From Verrucomicrobiia bacterium (GTDB lineage Bacteria > Verrucomicrobiota > Verrucomicrobiia > Limisphaerales > Fontisphaeraceae), in NCBI GenBank assembly GCA_026414565.1, contig JAOAIT010000052.1, forward strand, positions 1 to 64,000: 64,000 nucleotides of DNA. Reading direction: 5' to 3'. A model generated the notes under the pieces. It saw only the letters and a program-made list of their open reading frames with translations, had not been told where the DNA came from and searched no databases. Position numbers and translations under genes: made by a program. Of this stretch, positions 1 to 10,609 are shown one piece after another. Positions within the stretch are counted from its first letter, which is position 1. Each line of letters starts with the position of its first letter.

Positions 1-3000
1 CCCCTCCAGCGGCGCCTCAAAATCCCCGTTCACCACATAGTTGCTGCCCCCTCCCACCACCGTCCCCTCCTCAACCCGCACATCGTCCAGCCACACCTCC
101 CCCGCATTGCTGAACCGAAAATATAAATTGGTCTGATTCAACGTCAGCACGTTGCTCAACGTGAACGACTTGAACTGCCAGGCCAAGCCATCCAGCCAGT
201 TGATAACCCGATCGTGACGTTGCGCAAAATCCTTCAATTGCAGGGAAGCGCCGCTGCCGTCGGCGCTGGCCGGCCAGGGCGCCTCCGAATCGTAACGCAC
301 CCGATCCACCACCTCCTGACCGCCGGGCCCCATCCGCCAAAGGGTCAGCGTCTCACCATTGCGCTGCAGGTTCCCCCCATACTCATCAAACACCGCCACA
401 CCTGTGCCGTAGGCCGCTTCAAACGCCGCACGGTTTTTGGCCAAAATCAAATAAGATCGCGGCGCCAAATAGGCCCCGGAAGGGAATCGGTAATCCAGGC
501 CGTTGATGCCCCAATTCGAGAGATCAAAGGTGAAATAGGGCGAGGCGTTATATAGCTCCACGTATTCAGCACCCGGGACGGCGGGATTATACATGATCTC
601 GGTAAAACCCACATTTCCCACCGCCGCCGGAATGGGATTGGTGTAAATAACCGTGGTGGTGCGGGTAAAATTGGTCAGAAGCTGACCGTTCACGTCATAG
701 GCCAGAATGGTCAACACGTTGGAAGACTCGGACACCGGCACGCGCATCGTCCACGCCGAGAGACTGACCCACGTTATGGGATAGGCCTGTCCGTTGACCG
801 TAATCTGGGCCGCCTCCACCGGCGCAGTCCCGGCCAGGGTGATAAGGTTTGTGCCTATCACCAGATTCGTGCTGCTGGTAATGGCAAAGGCGGCATTACC
901 GCCGTTGTTGGCAATCTCGGTGTTGGCGGTGCTGATGCGCGTGGCCAGATAGGCTGGAATGGCCGAGTAATTCTGCTCAGGCACAAAACTGTTATAATGG
1001 GCAATCCACCGGTCCATGTAGGCGTTGTTATAGGTGGATTGGATGATGTCCTTCACATGGGCATAAAACCGCCGTTTGTTGGCCGGAATTTCGTTAATCA
1101 ACCGGCTGAAATTGCGATCCCCAATGAGCGCGGAGTTGGCCGCGCGCGAAAAGGAAAAGTCCATGTCTATGGGAAACGCGAGGAACTTGTTGTCCTCCGG
1201 CCGCCGGTAAAGCATGACATTATGATCATTACCAAAGGTGTAGGTGTCTCCCACCCCGCACAAAGTAACCAGGGCCCAGACCCGCATCCATTGATCCACG
1301 TCCATGACCCGGCGGCTTTGTTGATCCAGAGCCGCAGTGGCCAGGCTGAAGGTCTTGGCAAACGTTACCAGCGGGCCGTAGTCGTCCACATCCCGGTGGT
1401 TTTTCTTGATGAAGTTGTAACGGTACAACTCCGGATCATCCCCCAGATTCTGGAAATCCACCGCAATCACGCTGTCAGGGCTGGGCAGTTTGTATCCGGC
1501 AGCGTTGGTGGTGGTGGGATAGTAAATGAGTTCAAACTCATACATATCCCCATCCCCTCCGTTCACGAAGGCGGTTTCAATGAATTCATCCTCGAGCCGG
1601 GGCGCAAGAATGGCCGAACTGGTATGCCGGCTGTACGGCGCAATCACCTTGCACAGGTCCCCATAAACCCCGGGAACGCCACCTGCATGGTGCAGCATGT
1701 GCTTGATGACCATTTCCAATTGCTTGTTTTGGGTGGTGTCACCCTGCCCCGAACGATCAATCAACATGACCGGATGCACCCCGCGAAAGGGCTGATCGGC
1801 GGGGAAGGTCAGATGAAAACTGACCCGCACATCGCTGGGACGCCCCCGCTCACTGCCTTTGAGACGAATGCCGCAATCGTAATAAGGACGGTACTCATCA
1901 TAAATTATCGTCCCGGGCAGCCGGTCATTGCTCATCACGTTGGTCGCCGCATGCAGCAGCTCGCGGTTGGCCGGCGTGAGCAGTACGCGCAGGTTGTGGC
2001 CACGGGCGAATTCTGCCTGGCCATCCTCTACGGCAAACAGCGCCCCGGAGTCAGGACCGGCTGCCGGGCAGTAGGCCACCGCCCCCTGCGCATCAGTCGC
2101 GCGCACATAAAACTGCACAATATCACCGACAGTGCCGCCGGGGATCACGCCCGCGTAGCGTTCTCCCTGCGCGCTCATTAGAACGGAATTCCATGCCCCG
2201 CCGTTGACCGACCAATACAGGCGACACTCCGCCACGCCCTGCGGATCCTGCGCGGTAACCTGCACGGTGACCGGAATCCCCGCCGCAGGCACCACCGGTT
2301 GATGCAGCAGATCCCGCACGGTGGGCCCGAGGTTGGCCACCCGGCGGCTGTTGGGCGCGCCGGGCGTGCCCGTGAACACCGGCCGCCGTAAAACGGAGGT
2401 GCGCGCCACCCGGTTGAAATAAAGCCGGGTGTTCAACAGATTGTTGCCCGCCAGCCAGCGGGCACGAAAACTGATTTGGTATTCCCTTCCGTTGACAATG
2501 GTCCGCCCCCCCGTCAGCGTGGTTTCAATGTGATTATGCATGTGCTCCTGCGCTCCGGTCGCCACCAGGTGGAGCACCCGGTTGCCGGGATTATCCGGAT
2601 CGGTTATCACCCGGCTGCGCCCGTGATTCCCCAGCACCCGCCAGCCGGTCAGGCCGTTTTCAAAATTGCCATTGGCAATAATCTCCACCGGCGCGGTCGA
2701 AGGATTTTCCACCACCGATATGTCATCCACCAGACACTCGCCGGCATCCAACAGGCCAAACACAAAATCCTGCCACGTCGTCGGCTGGGTGCTGCCCGGG
2801 AACGTGGCCACCATGCGGTAAGAGTAATTCTGCCACTGTCCACGCGCAGTCTCGTCACTCGCCGCCCAGGAAGAAGGATGGGAATTATCCGCCCACGGGT
2901 CACGCAGCTCCAGGCTGGAGCCCCCGCCATCGGCATACTCCGGCCAGGGGGCGCTGTCGTAGTAGCGCACTTCATCGGCAGGATTCCCCTGGGCGTCACG

Positions 3001-5235
3001 CAGAATGATCAACTCGCCCCGCCCCGATAGCCGGCCCAGCAAATCCCCCAGGATGGTGATGCCAGGGTGCGCCGTTCTGAGCGTGGTGGCATCATTGGCC
3101 ACCACCAGATAGGCCCCCGGCCCCATCGTCACTCCCGCCGGAAACAGATACCGCACGCCGCCCTCCAACATCCAGCCGCTTAAATCCACGGTATTGGAGC
3201 CACGGTTATACAACTCAATCCATTGCGCATCTGACTCTTGCGGAGGAGCGTTGCTGCTGAAAATCAGGGGGGGATGATACATGATTTCGTTGATGACGAT
3301 GTCCCGCTGGAGATGGACCCGATTCGAGCTGCCCAAAGTCAAAACGGCTGGAACCCCCCACGCGGTCCCACCATCAGGGAAACGAGCCCGCGGATTTTTC
3401 CGCAACACCACCGTATCATACACGCGTTGCGCACCCGGCGACCACAAGGTGATGTTGACATTCTCAAAACTTCGATAACCGTCAGCCATCGGCAGCCAGC
3501 CAAGCTGTTCTCCCGTCAGGACCAGAAAGCCGCCTGGTGGCAGGGGCGGAACATTGGAAAAAACATAGGCCGGCCAGCTTCCAGACTGGCTGCCCAGTTC
3601 GCAGCCCTCCAACGTCATGGCGTTGCTCCCATAATTAAATATCTCCAGGGCCAGCGTGGCATTGGTGGCGCCGGTAAGCTCATTGATGACCAGGGTGGGC
3701 ATCGGCAGCACATAGGGCTCTGCCTGCACCTCCAGACCAAACACCGCGTCACTTTCGCCCCCCGCCGCTTGATGCAGTTCCACAGCCAGCCAGTTCGTGC
3801 CCATAACAAGATTGGTCGGATACACCACATACGGGCCGCTCCAGTTGGGCTGGAGGACATTGGTAATGGCGGGAGTTGAAGCGCTAATCTCTCCCTCAGG
3901 CAGGTTGAGGCGCAGAATCTCGGCTCCATTCACATAAATCACCGCCCCGTCATCCACCATGGGCCGCAACAACAGACGGGTGGCCTCGGGATAATTCGCA
4001 ATCACCACCGGCCGCCGGAAGTAGTAGGTGGTGCGCCCACCGGCCAGCGGCGTGTTTGTCAGGGATTGAGGGGCCGTGCCGCTGACCAGCGCCCGGAAAC
4101 CGCTGGGATCCGTGCCCGCGTTGCTGCAACGAAATTCCAGCGTGTTGGTGCCCGCCACAAATCCGTTAGTGATATAAAACGGGCCATACCAGGCATTGAA
4201 ACCGGCGGCGGTGATGCTTTGGGCCACCCCATTAAGCAGCACCTGGTTCAGGTTGTTGTCCACCGCCACGAAAAGTTGCAGCACCGCATTTTGATATTCA
4301 AAACCGCTCAAGGAAAAGGTGGTCACATAATAATAATTGCCGGCCGCCACGTTGGCGGAGCCGTTGGCCACCGGCCCAATCCATGAGGAGCTGCTGTCAT
4401 TGGCCAGCCAGTTGGGATGGTTTTGGGTCACCGTGGCCTGCGTGGGGGCGCCCCCCTGGGCGGATACCGTGAGACGATAATGCGGGTCGGCTGCCCCGGC
4501 CGTCAACACCCGGCCCTGATCATCCAGCCCGGTATTAAACAAGGTCGGAATGGACCGCACCTCAATGATCCGATTGGTGCCATGGTAATACAACGGACTT
4601 CCCACCGACCATGTGCTGTCATTAAATGCGGGAAGCCTCCATTCTTGCGGCGGAGCGGTCGCGCCATCGTAATAGCGCCACGTATCCTCTGGTCCCACCA
4701 AACGCAGGGGCCGCACCACGCCCACGCCCGGGAAATTGGGTTTTCCCGGCGTCCCCTGCGGCGTGGTGCTGAACTGCCAGTTTTGCGCCTCTTGACCGGT
4801 CCACTCGGGATCCCGCTTGGCCCACGTAAAACTCGTTGCACGCGGGTGTTTGGGCCACCAGGCAATGGAACCCGGATCAAAAACATCCATAACCCGCCCA
4901 TTGTTGTTTCGCAGGGTAAGCCGGTCCGCCAGATAAGCCTCCAATACCACGAAATTGGTCACCCCGGCACTCTGGAGCACGGGCAAAGCATTCGTACCCA
5001 GAGCCACCACCAGGTAATTGCGCCCCCGAATCACCGTGCCATCGGGCAAAGGTTGGTAATCTATCGTCCACCCCGATAGATCCATGTCCACGGCAAGCTG
5101 GTTGTACAACTCCACCCAATCATATTGTCGCAAAGTGGTGGTGCGGCTGGCCAGTTCATTGAAAACCACGGTGCTGTCGGCGTGGCTGGAAATAGTAATG
5201 CCGGCGGCCAGCAAAACAGCGAGGATTTTGCGCAT
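1..5235 (-). CDS. Giant secreted CotH-kinase / lamin-tail-domain protein, C-terminus cut by the window edge
   Basis: The minus-strand frame is open from an ATG at 5233-5235 to the left edge, so 1745 codons are visible and the stop lies outside. It opens with a signal peptide (MRKILAVLLAAG). Lamin-tail-like domains follow at about residues 20-135, 515-640, 650-770 and 1540-1640, recognisable by INEIMY or FTEIMY followed by VELYN. A CotH-like kinase region spans about 1080-1360 and ends in the acidic motif FPIDMDFSFS. Discoidin/galactose-binding-like stretches lie between them. CotH-family kinases phosphorylate secreted proteins in Bacillus and in eukaryotic effectors; the role in Verrucomicrobiota is unknown. 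I infer an exported surface or matrix protein. It is paralogous in architecture to the genes at 28936-36486 and 47101-54747. The gene is divergent from the next one, with a 192-base shared upstream region in which I see no clear promoter motif. Confidence 0.85.
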   Translation of the reverse strand, partial: MRKILAVLLAAGITISSHADSTVVFNELASRTTTLRQYDWVELYNQLAVDMDLSGWTIDYQPLPDGTVIRGRNYLVVALGTNALPVLQSAGVTNFVVLEAYLADRLTLRNNNGRVMDVFDPGSIAWWPKHPRATSFTWAKRDPEWTGQEAQNWQFSTTPQGTPGKPNFPGVGVVRPLRLVGPEDTWRYYDGATAPPQEWRLPAFNDSTWSVGSPLYYHGTNRIIEVRSIPTLFNTGLDDQGRVLTAGAADPHYRLTVSAQGGAPTQATVTQNHPNWLANDSSSSWIGPVANGSANVAAGNYYYVTTFSLSGFEYQNAVLQLFVAVDNNLNQVLLNGVAQSITAAGFNAWYGPFYITNGFVAGTNTLEFRCSNAGTDPSGFRALVSGTAPQSLTNTPLAGGRTTYYFRRPVVIANYPEATRLLLRPMVDDGAVIYVNGAEILRLNLPEGEISASTPAITNVLQPNWSGPYVVYPTNLVMGTNWLAVELHQAAGGESDAVFGLEVQAEPYVLPMPTLVINELTGATNATLALEIFNYGSNAMTLEGCELGSQSGSWPAYVFSNVPPLPPGGFLVLTGEQLGWLPMADGYRSFENVNITLWSPGAQRVYDTVVLRKNPRARFPDGGTAWGVPAVLTLGSSNRVHLQRDIVINEIMYHPPLIFSSNAPPQESDAQWIELYNRGSNTVDLSGWMLEGGVRYLFPAGVTMGPGAYLVVANDATTLRTAHPGITILGDLLGRLSGRGELIILRDAQGNPADEVRYYDSAPWPEYADGGGSSLELRDPWADNSHPSSWAASDETARGQWQNYSYRMVATFPGSTQPTTWQDFVFGLLDAGECLVDDISVVENPSTAPVEIIANGNFENGLTGWRVLGNHGRSRVITDPDNPGNRVLHLVATGAQEHMHNHIETTLTGGRTIVNGREYQISFRARWLAGNNLLNTRLYFNRVARTSVLRRPVFTGTPGAPNSRRVANLGPTVRDLLHQPVVPAAGIPVTVQVTAQDPQGVAECRLYWSVNGGAWNSVLMSAQGERYAGVIPGGTVGDIVQFYVRATDAQGAVAYCPAAGPDSGALFAVEDGQAEFARGHNLRVLLTPANRELLHAATNVMSNDRLPGTIIYDEYRPYYDCGIRLKGSERGRPSDVRVSFHLTFPADQPFRGVHPVMLIDRSGQGDTTQNKQLEMVIKHMLHHAGGVPGVYGDLCKVIAPYSRHTSSAILAPRLEDEFIETAFVNGGDGDMYEFELIYYPTTTNAAGYKLPSPDSVIAVDFQNLGDDPELYRYNFIKKNHRDVDDYGPLVTFAKTFSLATAALDQQSRRVMDVDQWMRVWALVTLCGVGDTYTFGNDHNVMLYRRPEDNKFLAFPIDMDFSFSRAANSALIGDRNFSRLINEIPANKRRFYAHVKDIIQSTYNNAYMDRWIAHYNSFVPEQNYSAIPAYLATRISTANTEIANNGGNAAFAITSSTNLVIGTNLITLAGTAPVEAAQITVNGQAYPITWVSLSAWTMRVPVSESSNVLTILAYDVNGQLLTNFTRTTTVIYTNPIPAAVGNVGFTEIMYNPAVPGAEYVELYNASPYFTFDLSNWGINGLDYRFPSGAYLAPRSYLILAKNRAAFEAAYGTGVAVFDEYGGNLQRNGETLTLWRMGPGGQEVVDRVRYDSEAPWPASADGSGASLQLKDFAQRHDRVINWLDGLAWQFKSFTLSNVLTLNQTNLYFRFSNAGEVWLDDVRVEEGTVVGGGSNYVVNGDFEAPLEG

Positions 5236-5427
5236 AGGTGTTGTTTGTTACGCCAAGGTTACACCCGGCGGGCACCACCTTCAAGTATTCATCTCCTGGC
5301 TCACCTCCTAAAGGCCACACTGCCCGGCAGGAAAAATGCATGCATCCATTGCGCGGATTGTGCTATTTTGCCAAAGTCACGATTTCGGGGCAGTTCCTCT
5401 GTCCTGAGATCAAGGTACAACGCACCT

Positions 5428-6804
5428 ATGACGGGCAAACAAACATGGGCCGCAAGGTTTTGGCACCTCTGGTGGGCCGGATTGTTCCTGGCGGCAACCG
5501 CCGGCTCCCTCTGGCCGGCCGCGCCTGAAGATGTGGTCTGGTTGCGCACCGGCGAGCGGCTTCGCGGCACCATCACCGGCATGACGGGGGAAGGCTGGTT
5601 TCGCTGGCAGCATCCGTTCATCAACGAAGAGATGCGGCTGGCCCTCACCAATGTCCTCAAAATCCGCTTTGGCAACCGCGAATCCCCCAACCGTCCCCAG
5701 GGCAACGCCTGCCAGGTGCGACTGGTCAATGGCGACTGGCTGAGCGGCCAGTTGCTGGGTTTTGATGGCACCACGCTCCTCCTGGAAAACCCCGCCTGCG
5801 GCCGGCTCCAAATTGCAAGGCACTTCATGGACGGTCTGCAGCCCGTAGAAACGGATCCCCGCATCGTCTATCAAGGCCCCACCGGTTTGGAAGGATGGAC
5901 GATGGGACAAGCCGTCGCGGGCGTGGAAGGCAACGCCTGGGTTTATGGCAACGGAGCCTTGATCGCCCAAAAAGCCGGCTCGATCGCCCGCGACGTCAAG
6001 TTGCCGGACCTCGTGGAAATATCATTTCAAGTGGAATGGGAGGGCGCGCCCACCCTGGCCCTGGCATTGTTCACCGACCGCCTGCAACCCATCCAACTGG
6101 CCAATAAAGACGAAGAGCCGGCCTTCGGCGGCTTTTACAGCCTCCAAATCTCCCTCTCCGGCTACATCATGGCCACGCTGGTGCCGGTCAAACAAAAACT
6201 GCCCCTCAATCCGCAAGGCCTGGGCATTGCCATCCATCAAAACCGCTCCCAGGAATCCCGCGCCCATTTCACCATCCGCGCCAACAAAAAGGAGCGCCTG
6301 GTTCTGCTGTATCAAAACGGAGAATTGCTGCGCCGCTGGCAGGACCCCGCCGACACGCTGGGCAATGGCACGGCACTGCGGTTTGTCAACCAGGGCCAGG
6401 GCACGCTGCGCCTCAGTCAGTTGGTGGTAAAGCACTGGGACGGCCGCCAGGCCTTGCAAACCAATCTGGTCATGCAGGGCACCAACGATCTGGTGGTTTT
6501 GTTGAACCAGGACCGCGTCTCAGGAACCTTGGGCACGTTGAAGGATAAGGAGTGGGAAGTGCTCACCCCCGTCGGGCCGGTCAAGGTGCCCGTGGAGCGC
6601 ATCGAACAATTGCACTTTTCGCCCGCAGCGCGACAAGCTCCGCCCCCCCAAACCGCCGCCCTGGCACGGTTGACCCTCGCCAATCAAGACCGCCTGGCCA
6701 TCCAATTGGAACAGTGGAGCGAAGGCAGGTTAACCGGCAAACATCCCCTCCTGGGACGTGTGGAAATCAACCCCCTCGCTTTGCGCGAGATTCTTTTTGA
6801 TTGA
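5428..6804 (+). CDS. Exported protein of unknown function
   Basis: A 458-residue protein. The frame is open further upstream, but the ATG at 5428 is chosen because it places a signal peptide (basic start, then WWAGLFLAATAG) at the N-terminus. The mature part starts with a short beta-rich module (DVVWLRTGERLRGTITG), and a related stretch recurs near the C-terminus (LVVLLNQDRVSGTLG and KVPVERIEQLHF). In between is a long beta-rich region that resembles a concanavalin-like (LamG-type) fold by pattern only. No catalytic motif is visible. Similar modules are common in exported Planctomycetes and Verrucomicrobia proteins. It may be co-transcribed with the gene at 6868, 63 bases downstream. No function is assigned. 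Confidence 0.75.
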   Translation: MTGKQTWAARFWHLWWAGLFLAATAGSLWPAAPEDVVWLRTGERLRGTITGMTGEGWFRWQHPFINEEMRLALTNVLKIRFGNRESPNRPQGNACQVRLVNGDWLSGQLLGFDGTTLLLENPACGRLQIARHFMDGLQPVETDPRIVYQGPTGLEGWTMGQAVAGVEGNAWVYGNGALIAQKAGSIARDVKLPDLVEISFQVEWEGAPTLALALFTDRLQPIQLANKDEEPAFGGFYSLQISLSGYIMATLVPVKQKLPLNPQGLGIAIHQNRSQESRAHFTIRANKKERLVLLYQNGELLRRWQDPADTLGNGTALRFVNQGQGTLRLSQLVVKHWDGRQALQTNLVMQGTNDLVVLLNQDRVSGTLGTLKDKEWEVLTPVGPVKVPVERIEQLHFSPAARQAPPPQTAALARLTLANQDRLAIQLEQWSEGRLTGKHPLLGRVEINPLALREILFD

Positions 6805-6867
6805 AGATTCACTCCGGCGGATGGTGGGCATGGACATTTGGGGGTAAGCCCGCTATGTTTGCTGCCC

Positions 6868-9800
6868 ATGGATAGCTCCAAACGGCCAATCGGCGAAGAA
6901 CGTACCCAAACGGCCTGGCTCCTCCTTTGTTTCACCTGCTCGGGGATGAGCGCCCTGATTTACGAGGTGGCCTGGGTGCGCTCGCTGGAACTGATTTTTG
7001 GCGCCACCACTTTCGCCGTGGCCACCGTCCTGGCCGCCTTCATGGGCGGACTGGCCTTTGGCAGTTATTTCATGGGCCGCCTGGCGCAACGCCTTGGCAA
7101 ATATCACCCGTTGCGCCTCTATGCCGCCCTGGAAATCGGCATCGGCCTGCTGGCCCTGGTGATCCCCCTGCTCTTCAGCGGGCTGGCGCCGCTCTATCAA
7201 GCCATTTGGAAGAAGTATCACGCCAGCTTCGCCTTGTTTAGTACCCTGCGCTTTCTGCTGTGCGTGGGCATCCTGCTCATTCCCACTTCGTTCATGGGAG
7301 CCACGCTGCCCTTGATGAGCCAGTTTGTAAATCGCACCAGCGCCACCGGTTATCTGGGCCGCCGGCGCATCGGTCTGCTTTACACCGTCAATACCGTGGG
7401 CGCAGTCTTTGGCTGTCTGGCTGCAGGTTTTCTCTTGTTTCCCTTGTTGGGACTGCAAAAAACCCAGTACACCGCCATCGCCTTGAGCACTTCGGCGGCA
7501 GTGGGCGCGTGGCTGCTCTCACGGCGATCCCCCTGGTCGCCTGCTCCGGCCTCCGCGCCAGCCACGCCGGCCGGGCCGGAGGCTCCCGCGGACCTGCCGG
7601 TGGAGCCAAAGCCGGCAGCGCCCTTCCAACCGCGCTGGGTGGCGGGCCTGCTGGTCTTGATTTATGCCATCTCCGGCTTCTCGGCCATGATGTATGAAGT
7701 CGCCTGGAGCCGCTTGCTCGTGCAAGTGCTTGGCTCGTCCACCTATGCCTACACCATCATGCTGGCCACCTTTCTGTTTGGTCTGGCCGCCGGCGCCTGG
7801 ATGGCCACGCGCTGGTTTCTGCGCACGGAAGAACCCCTCTGGACGGCGGGTCTGTGCCAGTTGGTGGTGGGAGTGACAACTTATCTGGGGTTGTTTGTCA
7901 TCGAGGAACTGCCGTTTATCTACACGCGCTTGCATGAATGGTGGCAACCGCAGTTGCCGGGCACCATGGCCTTGTTGTTTCTCATGAGTTTTGGCCTGAT
8001 GATCCTCCCCACCCTGGGACTGGGCGCCATGTTCCCGGTCACCATTCACGGCTTGCAACCCCAGGGTGGCCAGACTGCGCGCATCGTGGGTTGGGCTTAC
8101 TCCCTGAACACCGTGGGGGCCATTGCCGGCTCGATTGCTGCAGGTTTCTGGCTGGTGCCCCTGGTGGGCACCCAAACCACCTTGTTAGTGGGCGTCTCCC
8201 TGAATGGCCTGATGGCCGCCCTGGCATTCGCCGCCGCCCGTTCCGGCAGGTTCATCAAATACCGCACCGTCTTTGCGGGCCTGACGGGATTGTTCATCCT
8301 GAACAGTCTGCTGCAAACGCCCTCTTGGGACCCCGCTTTAATGGCCAGCGGCGTGTTTCGCTATGTGCGCAAGTACTACGGCTTGAGCCGGGAGGAATTT
8401 CGCGATCGCGTCCATCGCATCCATGGAGAGATTGAATTTTTCAAAGAAGGGTTGACCTGCAACGTCATTGTGTTTCGCACCGCCGTCTCCATGTCCCTGC
8501 TGGTCAATGGCAAACCCGATGCCTCCACTCCCCCGGATTTGCCCCAACCCGAATGGGCGCGTCTGGCCCAGTCAGTGGGGGATTTGCCCACCCAGATCAT
8601 GCTGGGCCAGGTGCCACTGCTCACCGCCCCCCAACAAGAGCGCGTCATGGTCATCGGCCTGGGCAGCGGAGTTACTCTGGGCTCCGTGCTCATGCACCCC
8701 GTCAAGGAGGTGGAATGCGTGGAATTGGAGGACGCCGTGGTCCAGGCCAGCCAGTTTTTCAACCGGTACAACAGCCGCCCCTTGGAGGACCCACGGGTCA
8801 GGCTCATCGTCAATGATGCCCGCAATCATCTGCTCGTCACCGAACTGAAGTACGATGTCATCATCTCTGAACCTTCCAACCCCTGGATTCCCGGCGCTGC
8901 CGCCCTGTTCACCCGCGAGTTCTTTGAACTGGCGCGCTCCCGCCTGAGTCCGCAGGGGGTCTTTTGCCAGTGGATTCAACTTTACGAGTTGCAGCCGGCC
9001 GACCTGCAGGTGATTTTGCGCAGTCTCAAGGAAGTTTTCCCCTGCCTTCACATGTTTCGGGTTGAAAGTGATGCCATCCTGCTGGCCACAACACAACCCC
9101 TGCGCTTTGATGCCGCAACCTTGCTGCAGCGGGTGACGCCGCGCGTCAAACAGGACTTCGCCCACATCGGCATGACCGGCGCGGAAGACATGCTGGCCCA
9201 CTATTGGATAGGCGAAGACGAGCTGGCCCGGGCCATTCCTGGCGGCCCCTTGAACACCGATGATAACATGTACATTGAATTCCGCGCGCCGCTGCGCATG
9301 TTGATGCCCGAGGCCGCCAAGGAACAACACCTCACTTCCTATTTCGACGCCTTCTCCTCCGCCGTCAATTTCCAGATTGATTTGCAGCGTCTGCCCCCCG
9401 GCGAGCGGCCGGTGTTCTGGCAGCGCATGGCTGAATATGCCCTGTTGCGCAAACGCCCCCGCGATGCGCGCCTGTACGCCGAACAGGCCCGCAAGGAGGG
9501 CGCCGGGCCTGCAGCCCTGGTCATCCAGGGACAGGCGCTGGAAATGCTCCAACCTGAAGCCGCAGCCCAGTGGTGGAAGGACACCGCCACCCAACATCCC
9601 CAAACCCTTGAAGTCTGGCGGGGCTATGCCCAGCACTTGCTCACCCGGACCAATTTGGAAGAGGCCCTCCAGGCCGCCCGACACCTGCAAACGCTGGCCC
9701 CGGACCTGCCGGAAAGCCGTTATTTGACCGGCAAAGCCCTGGCCCTCACCGGCCGCTGGGCCGAAGCGGCCGAGGCCTTTGGCCCCTTGTTAAATTATCC

Positions 9801-10350
9801 CCCGGTCTATACCAACCAGCCAGACATGCATGCGCTGGCGGGCTTGACCCTCGCCCGCCTGGGGCGTGATGCCCAGGCGTTGGACTTCCTGAAAGCCGCC
9901 CTGCGTGCCGACTATTGGAACCTCGATTTGCGCAAGAGTTATTCAGAAGTCCTCACCCGGCTGGGCCGGACGGAGGAAGCCGTCCTCGCGTGGCAACGCT
10001 TGGGACAACTGCGCACCAGCCGCGCCCTGAATCAACACAAAGAAGCCCGCAAGGCCATGGAGGAGAAAAAATGGACGCTGGCTGCGCAAATCCTGGAACA
10101 GGCCTATGGCCTGGACCCGTGGGAGGAAGATATCGTTTTTGACCTGGCCCAAGTCAATCACCGCCTGCAACGGTACAAGGAAAACATCGCCCTGCTGGAG
10201 CGACATCTTCTGTGGGACAAGGACAAGGCCTGGGCCGTCGGCATGTTGGGCGAAACCTTCACCGCCCTCGGGGACGAAACCAACGCCCGCGACATGTTGA
10301 AAAGATACCGCGTCCTGACCGGCCGCCCCTGGCCGGGCATAAGCAATTAA
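6868..10350 (+). CDS. Polytopic membrane protein with spermidine-synthase-like and TPR domains
   Basis: 1160 residues from the ATG at 6868; a TTG 30 bases upstream in the same frame is less likely. About 13 hydrophobic segments fill residues 10-490. They form two related halves, because SGMSALIYEVAW near residue 27 recurs as SGFSAMMYEVAW near residue 273. A Rossmann-type spermidine-synthase-like domain follows at about 560-800, with the SAM-binding-type loop VIGLGSGVTLG near residue 590. The catalytic acidic segment of true aminopropyltransferases is replaced by SEPSNPW. The last 300 residues are TPR-like helices, presumably outside the membrane domain. Such fused proteins are usually annotated as spermidine synthase or MFS-like, but real polyamine synthesis is doubtful. 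I infer a membrane-bound methyltransferase-fold protein of unknown substrate. Confidence 0.85.
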   Translation: MDSSKRPIGEERTQTAWLLLCFTCSGMSALIYEVAWVRSLELIFGATTFAVATVLAAFMGGLAFGSYFMGRLAQRLGKYHPLRLYAALEIGIGLLALVIPLLFSGLAPLYQAIWKKYHASFALFSTLRFLLCVGILLIPTSFMGATLPLMSQFVNRTSATGYLGRRRIGLLYTVNTVGAVFGCLAAGFLLFPLLGLQKTQYTAIALSTSAAVGAWLLSRRSPWSPAPASAPATPAGPEAPADLPVEPKPAAPFQPRWVAGLLVLIYAISGFSAMMYEVAWSRLLVQVLGSSTYAYTIMLATFLFGLAAGAWMATRWFLRTEEPLWTAGLCQLVVGVTTYLGLFVIEELPFIYTRLHEWWQPQLPGTMALLFLMSFGLMILPTLGLGAMFPVTIHGLQPQGGQTARIVGWAYSLNTVGAIAGSIAAGFWLVPLVGTQTTLLVGVSLNGLMAALAFAAARSGRFIKYRTVFAGLTGLFILNSLLQTPSWDPALMASGVFRYVRKYYGLSREEFRDRVHRIHGEIEFFKEGLTCNVIVFRTAVSMSLLVNGKPDASTPPDLPQPEWARLAQSVGDLPTQIMLGQVPLLTAPQQERVMVIGLGSGVTLGSVLMHPVKEVECVELEDAVVQASQFFNRYNSRPLEDPRVRLIVNDARNHLLVTELKYDVIISEPSNPWIPGAAALFTREFFELARSRLSPQGVFCQWIQLYELQPADLQVILRSLKEVFPCLHMFRVESDAILLATTQPLRFDAATLLQRVTPRVKQDFAHIGMTGAEDMLAHYWIGEDELARAIPGGPLNTDDNMYIEFRAPLRMLMPEAAKEQHLTSYFDAFSSAVNFQIDLQRLPPGERPVFWQRMAEYALLRKRPRDARLYAEQARKEGAGPAALVIQGQALEMLQPEAAAQWWKDTATQHPQTLEVWRGYAQHLLTRTNLEEALQAARHLQTLAPDLPESRYLTGKALALTGRWAEAAEAFGPLLNYPPVYTNQPDMHALAGLTLARLGRDAQALDFLKAALRADYWNLDLRKSYSEVLTRLGRTEEAVLAWQRLGQLRTSRALNQHKEARKAMEEKKWTLAAQILEQAYGLDPWEEDIVFDLAQVNHRLQRYKENIALLERHLLWDKDKAWAVGMLGETFTALGDETNARDMLKRYRVLTGRPWPGISN

Positions 10351-10609
10351 TTGCCTTCGCCCCCAACCGCCCGCAGGGTTTATTGGATGGCCAAAGCCTT
10401 GCTCTCTTGCCTCTGGCCGGCGGCCATGGCAGCCGCGTCCACCCTACCGGGCCGCCCACCGGCATAAAGCGCGTCCGCCGCGGTGTAGCCTGCAACTGCA
10501 CCCGCCTGCTCTGCCACAACGCCATCCTCCACAGCGCGCTTCCCACCGATAGGTTACCAACCATCGGCTTTCGCGTGGTGCTGGCACCCCTCATCCCATA
10601 GGCCCCTTC

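Noticed and set aside
6838-6867. TTG start ten codons upstream for the membrane/spermidine-synthase-like gene
   Set aside because: The ATG at 6868 gives a better N-terminus (MDSSKRPIGEE before the first membrane segment), and no ribosome-binding site precedes the TTG.
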